This document shows, in pieces, positions 36,101-45,505 of a stretch of DNA of 64,000 bases. The position numbers and the translations under genes are program-made. Source of the DNA: Hahella sp. HNIBRBA332. Its GTDB lineage: Bacteria; Pseudomonadota; Gammaproteobacteria; Pseudomonadales; Oleiphilaceae. Every line of letters begins with the position of its first letter. Positions within the stretch are counted from its first letter, which is position 1. The DNA is taken from NCBI RefSeq assembly GCF_030719035.1, contig NZ_CP132203.1, positions 3,348,001 through 3,412,000 of the forward strand, read 5' to 3'. The notes beneath the pieces were generated by a model, which saw nothing but the letters and a program-made list of their open reading frames with translations, ran no database searches and was not told where the DNA came from.

Positions 36101-36117
36101 CGCCACCGACGCATTAA

Positions 36118-37371
36118 TTATTGCACCAACTGATCAATCACCAGATTGAGCGGCTCACTTTGCGCGCGTAATTGGATCGGACCTACAATGCCCTGCAGGT
36201 CGCCTGGCTGAGGCTGTGGCGAACCGGATTTGGACACGCGCGCCACCACTTCCACCGTTTCCGCGGAGGATAGCTTCGCCATCGGCCCCATGGCCATTGA
36301 ATCGTCAAGGGTGACGCTGACAGGCAATTCACCCACGGTTTTACGCACCACCGCCAACGGCATGCGCGTACCGTCTGCTGGCCGCGCGAGGATAAACACG
36401 GTATCGCCGGGCTCAGCCTTGCCGTTCAGACTTTCACCCAGACTGACTTGCAATTGCAGACTGGCTCCGCCTGCCGTCTGCGCGGGTTGCTGATCCGCTT
36501 GCTCCGCAGCCAATTGCTCCGCTCTCGCTACGCCATTGCGAATCGCCGCGGCATTCGGGTCGTTCGGGTTCAGTTCAATAATACGGCGCCAGAACTTAGC
36601 GGCTTCAGCATAACGTTGTTCCTGAAACGCCGCCACGCCAAGAATACTCAGTGAGCTACCTTCATTGGGATCGGTTTTCAGAGCCTGCTCCAGAGCCGCC
36701 CTGACCGGAGCGCTCAAACGCCCTTCCTTGAAGAACAGCGCCTGCGCACGCAGCCCATGAGCCCCAGCGGGGTTCTCGCCCTCCGCCGTCAGCAGCTCCG
36801 CCAATTGGCGAAACGCCTCCTCTGCTTCCACGTAACGCTGCATGGTCATCAGGGAGCGACCCAATAGCGCCCAACCTTCGATATTATCCGGCTGCTCCAA
36901 TAGACGATCACGCAATCGACGCAAAATCTCTTCAGGATCGTTTCCCGCCAGAGCCAACTGCAGGCGAGTCTCTTTCATCCACTCCACCTGACGCAGGCCT
37001 TTATAGTCGCCGAACTGCTGATACATCAGCAGCGCTGTCACGGGAACGCCCACCACCACCAGAACCAGCACCAGAATCTGCCGCATGCGGCTGCTGCGAT
37101 ACGCTGTATTCTGCGCGCCCGGCTCAGCGTCGTTCAACAGCGACTTTTCCAGTTCAATATGCAGATCGTGAAATTCCGTATCGCTGATTTGTCCGGCCTT
37201 CAGCTCCGCACGCAACTCGGTTAGACGATCTTCGAACAACGCTACGTTGGCGGTGTCACGACGCGCGCCAGCGCCCTGTGAACCGGATTTCAGGATGGAC
37301 AACAAAGGAACGGCGATGATCGCTATCGCCAATACCGCAATAAGGACGATAGCCAGCCAGAATACTGTCAT
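36118..37371 (-). CDS. ccmI: Cytochrome c maturation protein CcmI
   Basis: A 417-residue membrane protein, last gene of the ccm operon. It has an N-terminal helix (about 2-25), a DUF/CcmI-N segment with ELRAELKAGQISDTEFHDL, a second helix near 95-115, and TPR repeats (about 130-290; NIEGWALLGRSLMTMQRYVEAEEAF and a second YAEAAKFWRRIIELNPND). A beta-rich C-terminal domain follows. CcmI chaperones apocytochrome c to the CcmFH heme lyase. It lies 12 bases after ccmH. Confidence 0.93.
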   Translation of the reverse strand: MTVFWLAIVLIAVLAIAIIAVPLLSILKSGSQGAGARRDTANVALFEDRLTELRAELKAGQISDTEFHDLHIELEKSLLNDAEPGAQNTAYRSSRMRQILVLVLVVVGVPVTALLMYQQFGDYKGLRQVEWMKETRLQLALAGNDPEEILRRLRDRLLEQPDNIEGWALLGRSLMTMQRYVEAEEAFRQLAELLTAEGENPAGAHGLRAQALFFKEGRLSAPVRAALEQALKTDPNEGSSLSILGVAAFQEQRYAEAAKFWRRIIELNPNDPNAAAIRNGVARAEQLAAEQADQQPAQTAGGASLQLQVSLGESLNGKAEPGDTVFILARPADGTRMPLAVVRKTVGELPVSVTLDDSMAMGPMAKLSSAETVEVVARVSKSGSPQPQPGDLQGIVGPIQLRAQSEPLNLVIDQLVQ

Positions 37372-37383
37372 TCGGAATGCCTG

Positions 37384-37869
37384 TTATTTCTGCTCAGATT
37401 CTTCGGAAGAGGTTTGCTGCAACAAGGCGCGCAAACGCGCCTGTTCTTCGTCGCTCAACTCGGTGGACTCTCCCAGAGAGCGACGTCTGCGGCGAGCGAC
37501 ATACAGCAAAATGGACAAACCCAGGGTCACCACTGTCACGGGCCCCAACCACAAAGCGGCGGTTTGCGCGTTCAGCCGCGGCCGATACAACACGAAATCG
37601 CCATAGCGGTCCACCATGAAGTCAACAATGTCGTCGTCGCTCTTCCCTTCTTCAATCATTCGATGTACTTCACGACGCAAATCTTTGGCGATGGGCGCAG
37701 TGGAGTCAGAGATATTCTGATTTTGACACAAAGGACAACGCAGCTCGTAAGTCAGTGTCTGATAGCGCTCGCGGCCTTCTTCGCTACTGAACTGGTAGTC
37801 ATCAATCGCCCAGGCGACAGCGGACATCCACAGCGCAGCCAGGGATATCAGTAATCTTTGCGCGATCAT
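37384..37869 (-). CDS. ccmH: Cytochrome c maturation protein CcmH (CcmL type)
   Basis: A 161-residue thioredox protein of the heme lyase complex. It has a signal peptide (about 1-21), the redox motif LRCPLCQNQNISDS with the CxxC (about 44-47) and one membrane helix near 103-125. This is the short CcmH form, the TPR part being supplied separately by CcmI as in Pseudomonas. Its start overlaps the ccmG stop by four bases. Confidence 0.95.
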   Translation of the reverse strand: MIAQRLLISLAALWMSAVAWAIDDYQFSSEEGRERYQTLTYELRCPLCQNQNISDSTAPIAKDLRREVHRMIEEGKSDDDIVDFMVDRYGDFVLYRPRLNAQTAALWLGPVTVVTLGLSILLYVARRRRRSLGESTELSDEEQARLRALLQQTSSEESEQK

Positions 37870-38429
37870 GAGCCAGGCTCCTCAACCCCATTGGCGTTCG
37901 CCATCTTCAAATTACGCAGCATCGGCGCCAGGGTCTCCCGCCAGACTTTTTCATTCACCACGCCCACATGGCGATAACGAATCACGCCGGCGGCGTCGAT
38001 CACATATGTCTCAGGCGCGCCATACACGCCCAGATCCAGCCCCAAACGCCCTTCCTGGTCGAAAATCACAAAGCGATAGGGGTCTTCCAGCGCCTCAAGC
38101 CACTTCTTAGCCGCGTCGCGATCGTCTTTATAGTTCAGACCGATTATCGGAACGTTGTATTCCTTAGCGAGTTTAAGCAAGTAGGGGTGCTCCACCCGGC
38201 AGGAAGGACACCAGGTCGCCCAGACATTGAGCAGCATGGGTTCGCCCTTCAGGTCCGCTGGCGTCAATTCCCGATCAGGGTTGTACAGTTCGCCCAGCTT
38301 AAACGCGGGCACAGGCTGATCCTTGCGCGCCAACTCCAGCTTGGAGGGATCGTTGTCCATGTTCTGATTGAACAGAATGACTACCGCAACAAACGCCAGC
38401 AGGGGAACAAATAAGAATAACCGCTTCAT
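37866..38429 (-). CDS. ccmG: Thiol:disulfide interchange protein CcmG/DsbE
   Basis: A 187-residue membrane-tethered thioredoxin. It has an N-terminal anchor (MKRLFLFVPLLAFVAVVILF) and the active site WATWCPSCRVEHP (CPSC about 80-83). The GVYGAPETYVIDAAGVIRYR segment is typical of DsbE. It reduces CcmH and apocytochrome cysteines in the periplasm. The ATG at 38427-38429 shares one base with the ccmF TGA; a longer open frame into ccmF is not used. Confidence 0.95.
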   Translation of the reverse strand: MKRLFLFVPLLAFVAVVILFNQNMDNDPSKLELARKDQPVPAFKLGELYNPDRELTPADLKGEPMLLNVWATWCPSCRVEHPYLLKLAKEYNVPIIGLNYKDDRDAAKKWLEALEDPYRFVIFDQEGRLGLDLGVYGAPETYVIDAAGVIRYRHVGVVNEKVWRETLAPMLRNLKMANANGVEEPGS

Positions 38430-40453
38430 CACGCCTGCTGTCCTCCCAGCGCATCGGCGTCGCCACGCGCTGGCGCCTGACCGTCTCCGCTGTCCATGGC
38501 GTCCGCCGTTGACAGCTTGCGTTTCAGCTTGATGCGATAGCGTCTGTCCGCTACCGCCAGAAAGCCGCCCCATGCCATAAACACGCCGCCCAGCCACAGC
38601 CAGCGAACAAAAGGCTTGTATTGGACACGCATGGTCCAGGACTCATCTTCCAGGGATTCGCCCAAAGAAACGTAGAGATCCCTGAACAGCCCCGGATTGA
38701 TGCCTGCTTCCGTCATGACGTTACCGGATACCTGATAGCGGCGTTTTTCCGGATGCAGAACATGCAGTACATCACCATCGCTGTCGAGGATCGAAACTGT
38801 CGCGCGATCACCGATAAAGTTGGGACCGCGACGCTGGGTTTCTTCATCGAAACGAAAGGTGAAACCCGCCAGCTCGACCGATTGTCCCGGCGCCAGACGC
38901 ACGTCCCGCTCCTGCGTGTACTGCGACACCATGGTCGCCCCAACGATGGTCACCGCCAGGCCCAGGTGGCCCAGCACCATGCCTTTGTAGCTCCGCGAGG
39001 TGCGCAGCCAGCCACGCAAACGCCCTTGTGAGGAGGCGCTTTTGAGCCAGGCGTCGCGCAGAGTCGCTGCAAACAGCCAGACGGCGATGAAAACGCCAAT
39101 GACCGCCATCAAATGGATTTCCCCATACATCCAGGGAATCACAACGGAAAGAACGGTGCTGATCGCCAGAAACATGGGAACAGGACCAAGCAGCTGCGCC
39201 GCCCTGGTGTCCTTCCAATGGCTGTACATGCCCACTCCCATCACAATGACCAATAAAGGAACCAACAGGGAGAACATCAAATTGAAATAGGGCGCGCCCA
39301 CGGAGATTTCTTTATCCATCCACTCCGCCACCAGCGGAGCCAGTGTGCCAATCAACACTGTCAGCATGGCCACCACCAAAATGATGTTATTGACCAGCAG
39401 GAACACTTCACGGGATGTTTCGCTGAAACCGATGCGGCTTTTTACCACTGGCGCGCGCAGGGCGTATAGCAGCAGCGAGCCGCCAATCACCACGCCTAGC
39501 ATCATAAGCACGAAACGCCCCCGTTCAGGATCTGAGGCGAAAGCATGTACTGAGGTCAAAATGCCGGAGCGAACCAGAAAAGTGCCCAGCAGGCTAAGCG
39601 AGAAAGCGAATATCGCCAGCAGTACTGTCCAACTTTTGAATACGCCGCGCTTTTCCGTCGCCGCTAATGAATGCATTAACGCAGTGCCCACTAACCAGGG
39701 CATAAAAGATGCGTTTTCCACCGGATCCCAGAACCACCAGCCGCCCCAGCCCAGCTCGTAGTAGGCCCACCAACTTCCCAAAGCGATGCCCAGAGTCAAA
39801 AAAGCCCAGGCGACTGTTGTCCAGGGACGCGACCAACGCGCCCAAGCCGCGTCCAGGCGACCGCCCATCAGCGCCGCCACCGCAAATGCGAAAGCGACGG
39901 AGAAGCCAACATAACCCATGTACAGCATGGGGGGATGCACTATCAACCCGAAATCCTGCAGCAATGGATTCAGGTCTGCGCCATCCTGGGGTGAATTCGG
40001 CAAATAACGTAAGAAGGGATTGGACGTCATCAAGATGAACAACATAAAACCGATGCTGATCATGCCCATGACGCCCAGTACGCGCGCCACCATTTCCAGC
40101 GGCAGTTGCTTGCTGAACTTGGCCACGGCGGCGGTCCAGCCAGTCAAAATCAACGCCCACAATAACAATGAGCCCTCATGGCCGCCCCATACGGCGCTGA
40201 ATTTGTAATACCAGGGCAACAGGCTGTTGGAGTGACCCGCCACGTAACGGACGCTGAAATCGTCTCGCAAAAAACAGGCGGTCAATGCAGCGAACGCCAC
40301 AATCGCCATCAGAAACTGGGCGCCCGCAAGTGGACGAGACAAACGCATCCAGAGACGGTCGCCAATCCAGGCGCCGGCGACAGGAACAACCGCCAATAGA
40401 ATAGAGAAGCAAAAACTTAAAATCAGTGCGAAGTGACCCAGCTCAGCAATCAT
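38429..40453 (-). CDS. ccmF: Heme lyase CcmF
   Basis: A 674-residue polytopic membrane protein of the heme-handling family. The tryptophan-rich WWD motif is GWGGWWFWDPVENASFMPW (about 235-253), flanked by conserved His residues. The N-terminal half includes HEGSLLLW, and there are more than ten membrane helices. With CcmH/I it attaches heme from holo-CcmE to apocytochrome c. GAGGGAA lies upstream of the ATG. Eleven bases separate it from ccmE. Confidence 0.97.
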   Translation of the reverse strand: MIAELGHFALILSFCFSILLAVVPVAGAWIGDRLWMRLSRPLAGAQFLMAIVAFAALTACFLRDDFSVRYVAGHSNSLLPWYYKFSAVWGGHEGSLLLWALILTGWTAAVAKFSKQLPLEMVARVLGVMGMISIGFMLFILMTSNPFLRYLPNSPQDGADLNPLLQDFGLIVHPPMLYMGYVGFSVAFAFAVAALMGGRLDAAWARWSRPWTTVAWAFLTLGIALGSWWAYYELGWGGWWFWDPVENASFMPWLVGTALMHSLAATEKRGVFKSWTVLLAIFAFSLSLLGTFLVRSGILTSVHAFASDPERGRFVLMMLGVVIGGSLLLYALRAPVVKSRIGFSETSREVFLLVNNIILVVAMLTVLIGTLAPLVAEWMDKEISVGAPYFNLMFSLLVPLLVIVMGVGMYSHWKDTRAAQLLGPVPMFLAISTVLSVVIPWMYGEIHLMAVIGVFIAVWLFAATLRDAWLKSASSQGRLRGWLRTSRSYKGMVLGHLGLAVTIVGATMVSQYTQERDVRLAPGQSVELAGFTFRFDEETQRRGPNFIGDRATVSILDSDGDVLHVLHPEKRRYQVSGNVMTEAGINPGLFRDLYVSLGESLEDESWTMRVQYKPFVRWLWLGGVFMAWGGFLAVADRRYRIKLKRKLSTADAMDSGDGQAPARGDADALGGQQA

Positions 40454-40464
40454 ACGTCATTCCC

Positions 40465-40914
40465 TCAGTAAGTCTGCGCGGGCGCCGCGTCCTGCGCCTT
40501 GTCGAGCGCACGCTGCACTTCTGGCGGCATGTATTTTTCATCATGCTTGGCCAGTACTTCCTCCGCCTGGAACACGCCTTGAGCATCCAGTTTACCGGTA
40601 GCGACAATACCCTGCCCCTCTCTGAAGAGGTCCGGCAGGATGCCAGTGTATTTAACGTCAACGTTGTTGTTGTAATCCGTCACGGAAAAAACGACCGCCA
40701 GGGATTGGGCGTCTCTGTTTACGCTGCCGTCAACAACCATGCCGCCCACACGAATGCTTTTATTCACAGGGGCGGCGCCCTGCACCACTTCGGTAGGGTT
40801 ATAAAAGTGATTCACATTGTTGCTGAGCGCAGTCATGATCAAACCGACCGTCGCGCTGACGCCGATCACCAGAAATGACACGATAATTAAACGCTGCTTG
40901 CGCTTGGGATTCAT
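40465..40914 (-). CDS. ccmE: Heme chaperone CcmE
   Basis: A 149-residue periplasmic heme chaperone. It has a basic start (MNPKRKQRL), an N-terminal membrane anchor (about 9-29), a beta-barrel OB fold (IRVGGMVVDGSV, DLFREGQGIVATG) and the heme-binding His with its Tyr partner in LAKHDEKYMPPEV (His about 129). The start overlaps the ccmD stop by four bases. Confidence 0.97.
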   Translation of the reverse strand: MNPKRKQRLIIVSFLVIGVSATVGLIMTALSNNVNHFYNPTEVVQGAAPVNKSIRVGGMVVDGSVNRDAQSLAVVFSVTDYNNNVDVKYTGILPDLFREGQGIVATGKLDAQGVFQAEEVLAKHDEKYMPPEVQRALDKAQDAAPAQTY

Positions 40915-41090
40915 TGGGACGCCTTCTCCCTTCTATACTGCTGGGATAATCTTTTGACGAGACTGCCGCGCTTTAGTTTCGGCGCAGCCAGGTTATACAG
41001 GAACACCAGTCCGCCCGCGCCATAGGCCAGCCAAACGTACAGACCATGGCCGCCCATTGCGAAAAATTCATTGAGGCTTTCGAAGTTCAT
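40911..41090 (-). CDS. ccmD: Heme exporter accessory protein CcmD
   Basis: A 59-residue single-pass membrane peptide that helps release holo-CcmE from the CcmABC complex. The family's MGGHGLYVWLAYG segment precedes the helix, and the C-terminus is highly basic (KRGSLVKRLSQQYRREK). The start is the ATG 41088-41090 with AGGGGAAAGC just upstream, rather than a further upstream codon inside ccmC. It overlaps ccmC and ccmE by four bases each. Confidence 0.93.
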   Translation of the reverse strand: MNFESLNEFFAMGGHGLYVWLAYGAGGLVFLYNLAAPKLKRGSLVKRLSQQYRREKASQ

Positions 41091-41845
41091 GCTTTCCCCT
41101 CTTTCGCCAATAGCTCGCGGACCCATAGGGTACGGCGTTCGCGTTCGATTATCTCATTACGACTTCGTAAGAAAAGCGAATAGCCGAAGAAGCAGTAGAC
41201 GCCGATCACCATCACCAGCAACGGCGCCCACATTTCCACCGGCATATCAGGCTTTTCCGTCAGCTTGAAGGTGGCCGGCTGATGCAGGGTGCGCCACCAT
41301 TCCACGGAGTATTTGATGATGGGGATATTCACCACTCCCACCAGACTCAACACCGCCGCAGCTCTGCCCGCGGTGATTTTGTCTTCGATGGCGGCTTCCA
41401 GGGCGATAATGCCGAAATACAGGAAGAGCAATATCAGCATGGCGGTGAGACGCGCATCCCACTCCCACCATGTTCCCCAGGTTGGCTTACCCCAGACCGC
41501 GCCGGTAAATAGAGCCAGGAAACAGAAAGAAGCGCCAATCGGCGCCGCGCATTTCAACACCACATCCGCCATTTTCATTCGCCAGACCAGGCTGACGAAG
41601 CCGGCGACCGCCATGATCATATAACAGGACTGCGCCAGGATGGCGGCGGGCACGTGCAGATAAATAATGCGGAAGCTATTGCCCTGCTGATAATCCTGGG
41701 GCGCAAACGCCAGCCCCCAGACCATGCCGACAGGCAGCAGGATCAAGGCGCCCCAACCGAGCCAGAACGACCACATCAAACTACGCTCGTAAAACCATTT
41801 GGGCGAGCCCCACCGGTGAAACCACTGTTTAAATGCTTCCCACAT
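41087..41845 (-). CDS. ccmC: Heme exporter protein CcmC
   Basis: A 252-residue, six-helix membrane protein of the heme-handling family. The WWD motif is WGTWWEWDARLT (about 130-141) with conserved His residues (YLHVPAA; the second is near TLHQPATF). CcmC loads heme onto CcmE. It is separated from ccmB by 85 bases, the only sizeable gap in the operon, with no clear promoter in it. Confidence 0.96.
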   Translation of the reverse strand: MWEAFKQWFHRWGSPKWFYERSLMWSFWLGWGALILLPVGMVWGLAFAPQDYQQGNSFRIIYLHVPAAILAQSCYMIMAVAGFVSLVWRMKMADVVLKCAAPIGASFCFLALFTGAVWGKPTWGTWWEWDARLTAMLILLFLYFGIIALEAAIEDKITAGRAAAVLSLVGVVNIPIIKYSVEWWRTLHQPATFKLTEKPDMPVEMWAPLLVMVIGVYCFFGYSLFLRSRNEIIERERRTLWVRELLAKEGKA

Positions 41846-41930
41846 AATCGCTTCTGTTATCTGTATCCAAGCTTTTCAGTCCGCCGCCGCCTCGCCCATA
41901 CGAGACGCTGCGCCAGCCTGTTCTATTGTC

Positions 41931-42617
41931 TCAGTTGGAGACGCTGATTTTAAGCGCCGCCGCCGCGGCGAAAGGAGCCAATGTCAGCGACAGCGCCAAT
42001 ATCGCGCCCAACATGGCCAGCGTGGCGGTGTAATCCATGCCGGCCGCCGCGCTCTGCACCATGCCGGTTCCGAAGATCAGCACGGGAATATACAGGGGCA
42101 GCACTAACAATGAAATCAAAACCCCGCCTACACGCAGCCCCACGGTCAAGGCCGCGCCAATGGCCCCAATCAGACTGAGAACCGGTGTGCCCACCAACAG
42201 CGACAACATCAAGACGCCAAGCAGACTTTCATCGACGTGCAGCATCAGCGCCAGTACCGGACTCAGCAACAACAAGGGCAGCCCTGTCGTTAGCCAGTGC
42301 GCGAAGACCTTCGCCAGAACCAGAATAAACAGGGGCTGAGGAGCCAGAGTCAACTGTTCCAGCGATCCATCTTCATGATCCGCTCGAAACAAGGCATCCA
42401 GAGAAAGCAAGGTCGCCAACAACGACGCCACCCAGACCACACCCGCCGCCGCCGGCGCCAAAAAGCTCTTTTCCGGTGAAACGCCCAGAGGAAACAGGCT
42501 TACCGCCATCACGAAAAACACCAGCGGATTAGCCAGTTCCTGCGGACGCCTGAACGCCAGCATCAAATCCCGTCTCACCACGGCGCAAAATCCCGCCCAT
42601 ACGCCTATTTCCGTCAA
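41931..42617 (-). CDS. ccmB: Heme exporter protein CcmB
   Basis: A 228-residue ABC permease-like membrane protein. It has six hydrophobic helices and the conserved RRDLMLAFRRPQELANPLVFF start, DHEDGSLEQL loop and LPLYIPVLIFGTG segment. With CcmA it powers release of heme-loaded CcmE. Its ATG overlaps the ccmA stop by four bases. Confidence 0.95.
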   Translation of the reverse strand: MTEIGVWAGFCAVVRRDLMLAFRRPQELANPLVFFVMAVSLFPLGVSPEKSFLAPAAAGVVWVASLLATLLSLDALFRADHEDGSLEQLTLAPQPLFILVLAKVFAHWLTTGLPLLLLSPVLALMLHVDESLLGVLMLSLLVGTPVLSLIGAIGAALTVGLRVGGVLISLLVLPLYIPVLIFGTGMVQSAAAGMDYTATLAMLGAILALSLTLAPFAAAAALKISVSN

Positions 42618-43249
42618 GACGCAGCCCCCAATTGAATGCGGCGCACTTCGCCGGACAAATGCAAACTGTGATGAGTGGTCAAAATCACCGCGCCGCCTGC
42701 ATTGGCTTTTTCACGCAGTAGCACTTCCAGCTGGGCCACGCCTTTTTTATCAATGGCGGTGAAAGCTTCATCCAACACCCATAAAGGCGCTGAGGAAACG
42801 TGCAATCTAGCCAGCGCTGCCCGCCGCTGTTGTCCAGCGGATAAACTGTTGCAGGGCGAATACTCATAGCCGGCCAGGCCAACCGTTTCCAAGGCGGCCA
42901 TCATGCGCGCTTCATTCACGTCTTCACGCTGGGCGCACCAGGCGCGGAGATTCTCCAGCGGGGTCAACAACGCTTTAACGCCGGTTTTATGGCCCAGGTA
43001 AAGCAGAGATGAAAGAAACTGCGGACGCGCCTGCGACATGCGTTCGCCGCGCCAGAACAATTCCCCCTGACGCAGTGGAGCCAGTCCGCATAAAAGTTTG
43101 AGTAAGGTGGTTTTCCCAGCCCCGTTGGGGCCTTCAATCTGTACGACGTCCCCTGGATGGACGGAGAAGGACAGGTTTTCGAACAGGATACGGTCATCTC
43201 GCTCGCACTGGAGATTCTTGGCCTCAAGCAGAGGAGTTTGACCTGTCAT
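42614..43249 (-). CDS. ccmA: Heme exporter ATPase CcmA
   Basis: A 211-residue ABC ATPase, first gene of the ccm operon. Walker A is GPNGAGKTTLLKLLCG (about 41-56), the signature is NSLSAGQQRRAALARL and Walker B is APLWVLDEAFTAID. The H-loop is LTTHHSL. The start is the ATG 43247-43249; upstream in-frame codons extend into the intergenic region without a ribosome site. The promoter should lie in the 255 bases shared with divergent fliK. Confidence 0.96.
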   Translation of the reverse strand: MTGQTPLLEAKNLQCERDDRILFENLSFSVHPGDVVQIEGPNGAGKTTLLKLLCGLAPLRQGELFWRGERMSQARPQFLSSLLYLGHKTGVKALLTPLENLRAWCAQREDVNEARMMAALETVGLAGYEYSPCNSLSAGQQRRAALARLHVSSAPLWVLDEAFTAIDKKGVAQLEVLLREKANAGGAVILTTHHSLHLSGEVRRIQLGAAS

Positions 43250-43504
43250 AATTACTAAAGCAGCCTCTTGTGTGCGCCTCTGTCGTGCAGAGCAACGCGG
43301 AACAACCGGAGTAAAGCGGCGCAAGAATAACAAATTGGCGATTTTTCTGAAAAGTCGTCAACAATAACGGAAAAGAGTTAGAAAAGTGGCCCGCTCGCGC
43401 TTAAGCTTTGTAAAAACGGGCGCATTATAGCCCAGCTTTCCCCGGATGGTCAGTGCATAGCCCTGATTAAGATCATTTTATTGTGGGAGAAATGTTAAAA
43501 AGCG

Positions 43505-44908
43505 ATGAAAGTTCAGCCTGACGCCACGGCGACGCCCACTCGCACCAGCTCGCTCCCTCCTAAGATTCAGGCGGAACTGGCGGCTATCGTGCAGAAAGTC
43601 GGCAATCTATTCTCCGCCCGCATCACCGACATCTCCCCTTCTCCCAGCACGGCAACGCCCAATCCCAACCCCAACCCCAATCCCAACCCCAACGCGCAAA
43701 CCTCCGCCACGCCGTCCTGGCGTTTGATATTGAGCGCCGAAGGCCTGCCGCAGCCGCTACAAACAGACATCCGTACAGCGCAACTTCCTCAGGACTGGCT
43801 GGTCGGCAGGATGCTGCAACTACAGGTCACCGCACTGGGCCTGAAAGTCGTCGACTCTCTGGCTCCACCGCAAACAGAACCCGCTCAGGCGCTCCTCGCC
43901 ACAACATTGCAAACGTTATCCAAATGGCTGCCATTACAGGGGGATCTTCGCCGTAACCTGGAGGCGTTAGTTCGATTATCCTCTGATACCCGCTTACCCA
44001 GAGACCTGGCGCAAACACTCAACAAACTTAATCAGGCGCTGCCAACGCCGCCGCGGATCAGCGAAGCTGGCGGACTAAAGCAGGCTATCCAGCAGTCCGG
44101 CGTAGGACTGGAGCGTCATTTACTACGAACGTTGGCGGAAAATCGCGCAGCGGCTCCCGACAAGTCCGCCATATCCTCTGGCGCGGAACCACGCCTGCTG
44201 AGCGCTGCGCCGCAGGATATCAAGGCGTTGCTGACAGTAGCGCTGGGCGCCACGCTGGCGCAGCTCAATCGTCTCCCCAACAGCGCGCTTCCCGCCAACT
44301 GGGAACAACTGGTCAGCTGGCTGACCCGACAGACAGCGGAGCAGCCGGGCATGGCGACCGGCGGACATCCACTGCAATTTCCACCGCCAATGGGGCGCGA
44401 AGGCGGACGGCCTCCTCTGCCCGCCAACTTGGACGCCGGCGAAATGTTGCGCGCTCTGGCGCAGGCCACCGCGCGTCTGCACAGCCATCAATTGAACGCC
44501 TTGCAGCAAAATCTCAGCGCTGGTCCTGACCAAACCGGAGCGCAAGTGTGGTTTGTGGAGGTGCCTGTCGCCGCCCCACGCATGGATAGCATTCAGATGC
44601 GCTTTGAAAAGGAACAACGCGGCGGAGCCAAAGACAACAAGAAAAGCCACTGGAAAATCGTACTCGCCTTTGACCTGGAGGGGCTCGGCCCCATGCAAAG
44701 CCAAGTCCTGTATACAGAAGGAACCGTGTCCGCCACATTCTGGGCGATGGAGCAAAGGACGCTCGGCTTGGTTACGGAAGAGTTGCCGCGCCTGCGCAAA
44801 GGTCTGCAGGATTGGGGCCTTGAAGTCGGCGACCTGGCTGTGCGTAAAGGCGCGCCGCCAACGCCTTCCGCGCCGATTTCCCGCCAACTGATCGACGAAC
44901 GCGCATGA
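43505..44908 (+). CDS. FliK-like flagellar hook-length control protein
   Basis: A 467-residue, Pro/Gln/Ala-rich protein. An unstructured N-terminal half contains an (Asn-Pro)n stretch (about 52-63). The more ordered C-terminal domain (about 350-440) has WFVEVPVAAPRMDSIQMRF and WKIVLAFDLEGLGPMQSQV, resembling the Flg_hook domain that contacts FlhB in FliK. It sits away from any flagellar operon, next to ccm, and is coupled by four-base overlap to an FlhB-tail protein. Whether it controls hook length or regulates another export system is inference. Confidence 0.75.
   Translation: MKVQPDATATPTRTSSLPPKIQAELAAIVQKVGNLFSARITDISPSPSTATPNPNPNPNPNPNAQTSATPSWRLILSAEGLPQPLQTDIRTAQLPQDWLVGRMLQLQVTALGLKVVDSLAPPQTEPAQALLATTLQTLSKWLPLQGDLRRNLEALVRLSSDTRLPRDLAQTLNKLNQALPTPPRISEAGGLKQAIQQSGVGLERHLLRTLAENRAAAPDKSAISSGAEPRLLSAAPQDIKALLTVALGATLAQLNRLPNSALPANWEQLVSWLTRQTAEQPGMATGGHPLQFPPPMGREGGRPPLPANLDAGEMLRALAQATARLHSHQLNALQQNLSAGPDQTGAQVWFVEVPVAAPRMDSIQMRFEKEQRGGAKDNKKSHWKIVLAFDLEGLGPMQSQVLYTEGTVSATFWAMEQRTLGLVTEELPRLRKGLQDWGLEVGDLAVRKGAPPTPSAPISRQLIDERA
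43658..43693 (+). repeat. Hexanucleotide repeat in the fliK-like gene
   Basis: Six tandem copies of CCCAAY (CCCAAT or CCCAAC) encode an Asn-Pro tract. Because the unit is six bases, copy-number change would alter protein length without shifting the frame. Confidence 0.85.
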
Positions 44909-45255
44909 CAAAGAAACAGCAGGATACACATAACAATCACTCCCAGGAAACGTCTCAAAGCGACGTTCAGCAGGCCATTGCCCTGTTTTACGATGGCAAA
45001 CAGGCTCCCAAGGTCTCCGCCAAAGGCGAAGCGGACCTCGCGGAGGAGATCATCGCCATCGCCCGGGAGCATGGCGTTCCCTTGTACGAGAACCCAGAGC
45101 TGGTGCGCTCTCTGGCGCAACTGGATCTCGGCGATGAAATACCCGAGTTGCTGTATCGCGTTATCGCGGAAATTATCGCCTTCGCCTACCACATTCAGGG
45201 CAAAACGCCGGAAGGTTTTCAACCGCCGCCCAATTCTGACAGCGACGCGCCATAG
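44905..45255 (+). CDS. FlhB-like C-terminal export-switch domain protein
   Basis: A 116-residue soluble protein corresponding to the cytoplasmic tail of FlhB/YscU-type export switches. The match covers AIALFYDGKQAPKVSAKGEA, then the helices VPLYENPELVRSLAQLDLGD and IPELLYRVIAEIIAFAY. The autocleavage NPTH site of FlhB is replaced by APKV, so self-cleavage is not expected. There are no membrane helices. It overlaps the FliK-like gene by four bases, implying the two products interact as FliK and FlhB do. Confidence 0.85.
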   Translation: MTKKQQDTHNNHSQETSQSDVQQAIALFYDGKQAPKVSAKGEADLAEEIIAIAREHGVPLYENPELVRSLAQLDLGDEIPELLYRVIAEIIAFAYHIQGKTPEGFQPPPNSDSDAP

Positions 45256-45505
45256 CGAATTGGAGTTGCGATCTTGCGCCGTACGCTCTCAACGAAGCGG
45301 AATCAATCGTTTACACTATCAATCCGGCAGACAAATAGCGTTCCTCTATTTATCTGCACATATTTTCTGCGAACTGCACCGTATCTAATGGATATTGATC
45401 TGCGGTTGAACTTGCCAATGACTTGCCGAACTGCCCTATTGACGGCAGCCAGGCAAATAGAGCGTTGGGAAGTACGTTTTACTTCACTGAGAACAAGGCT
45501 GAATT

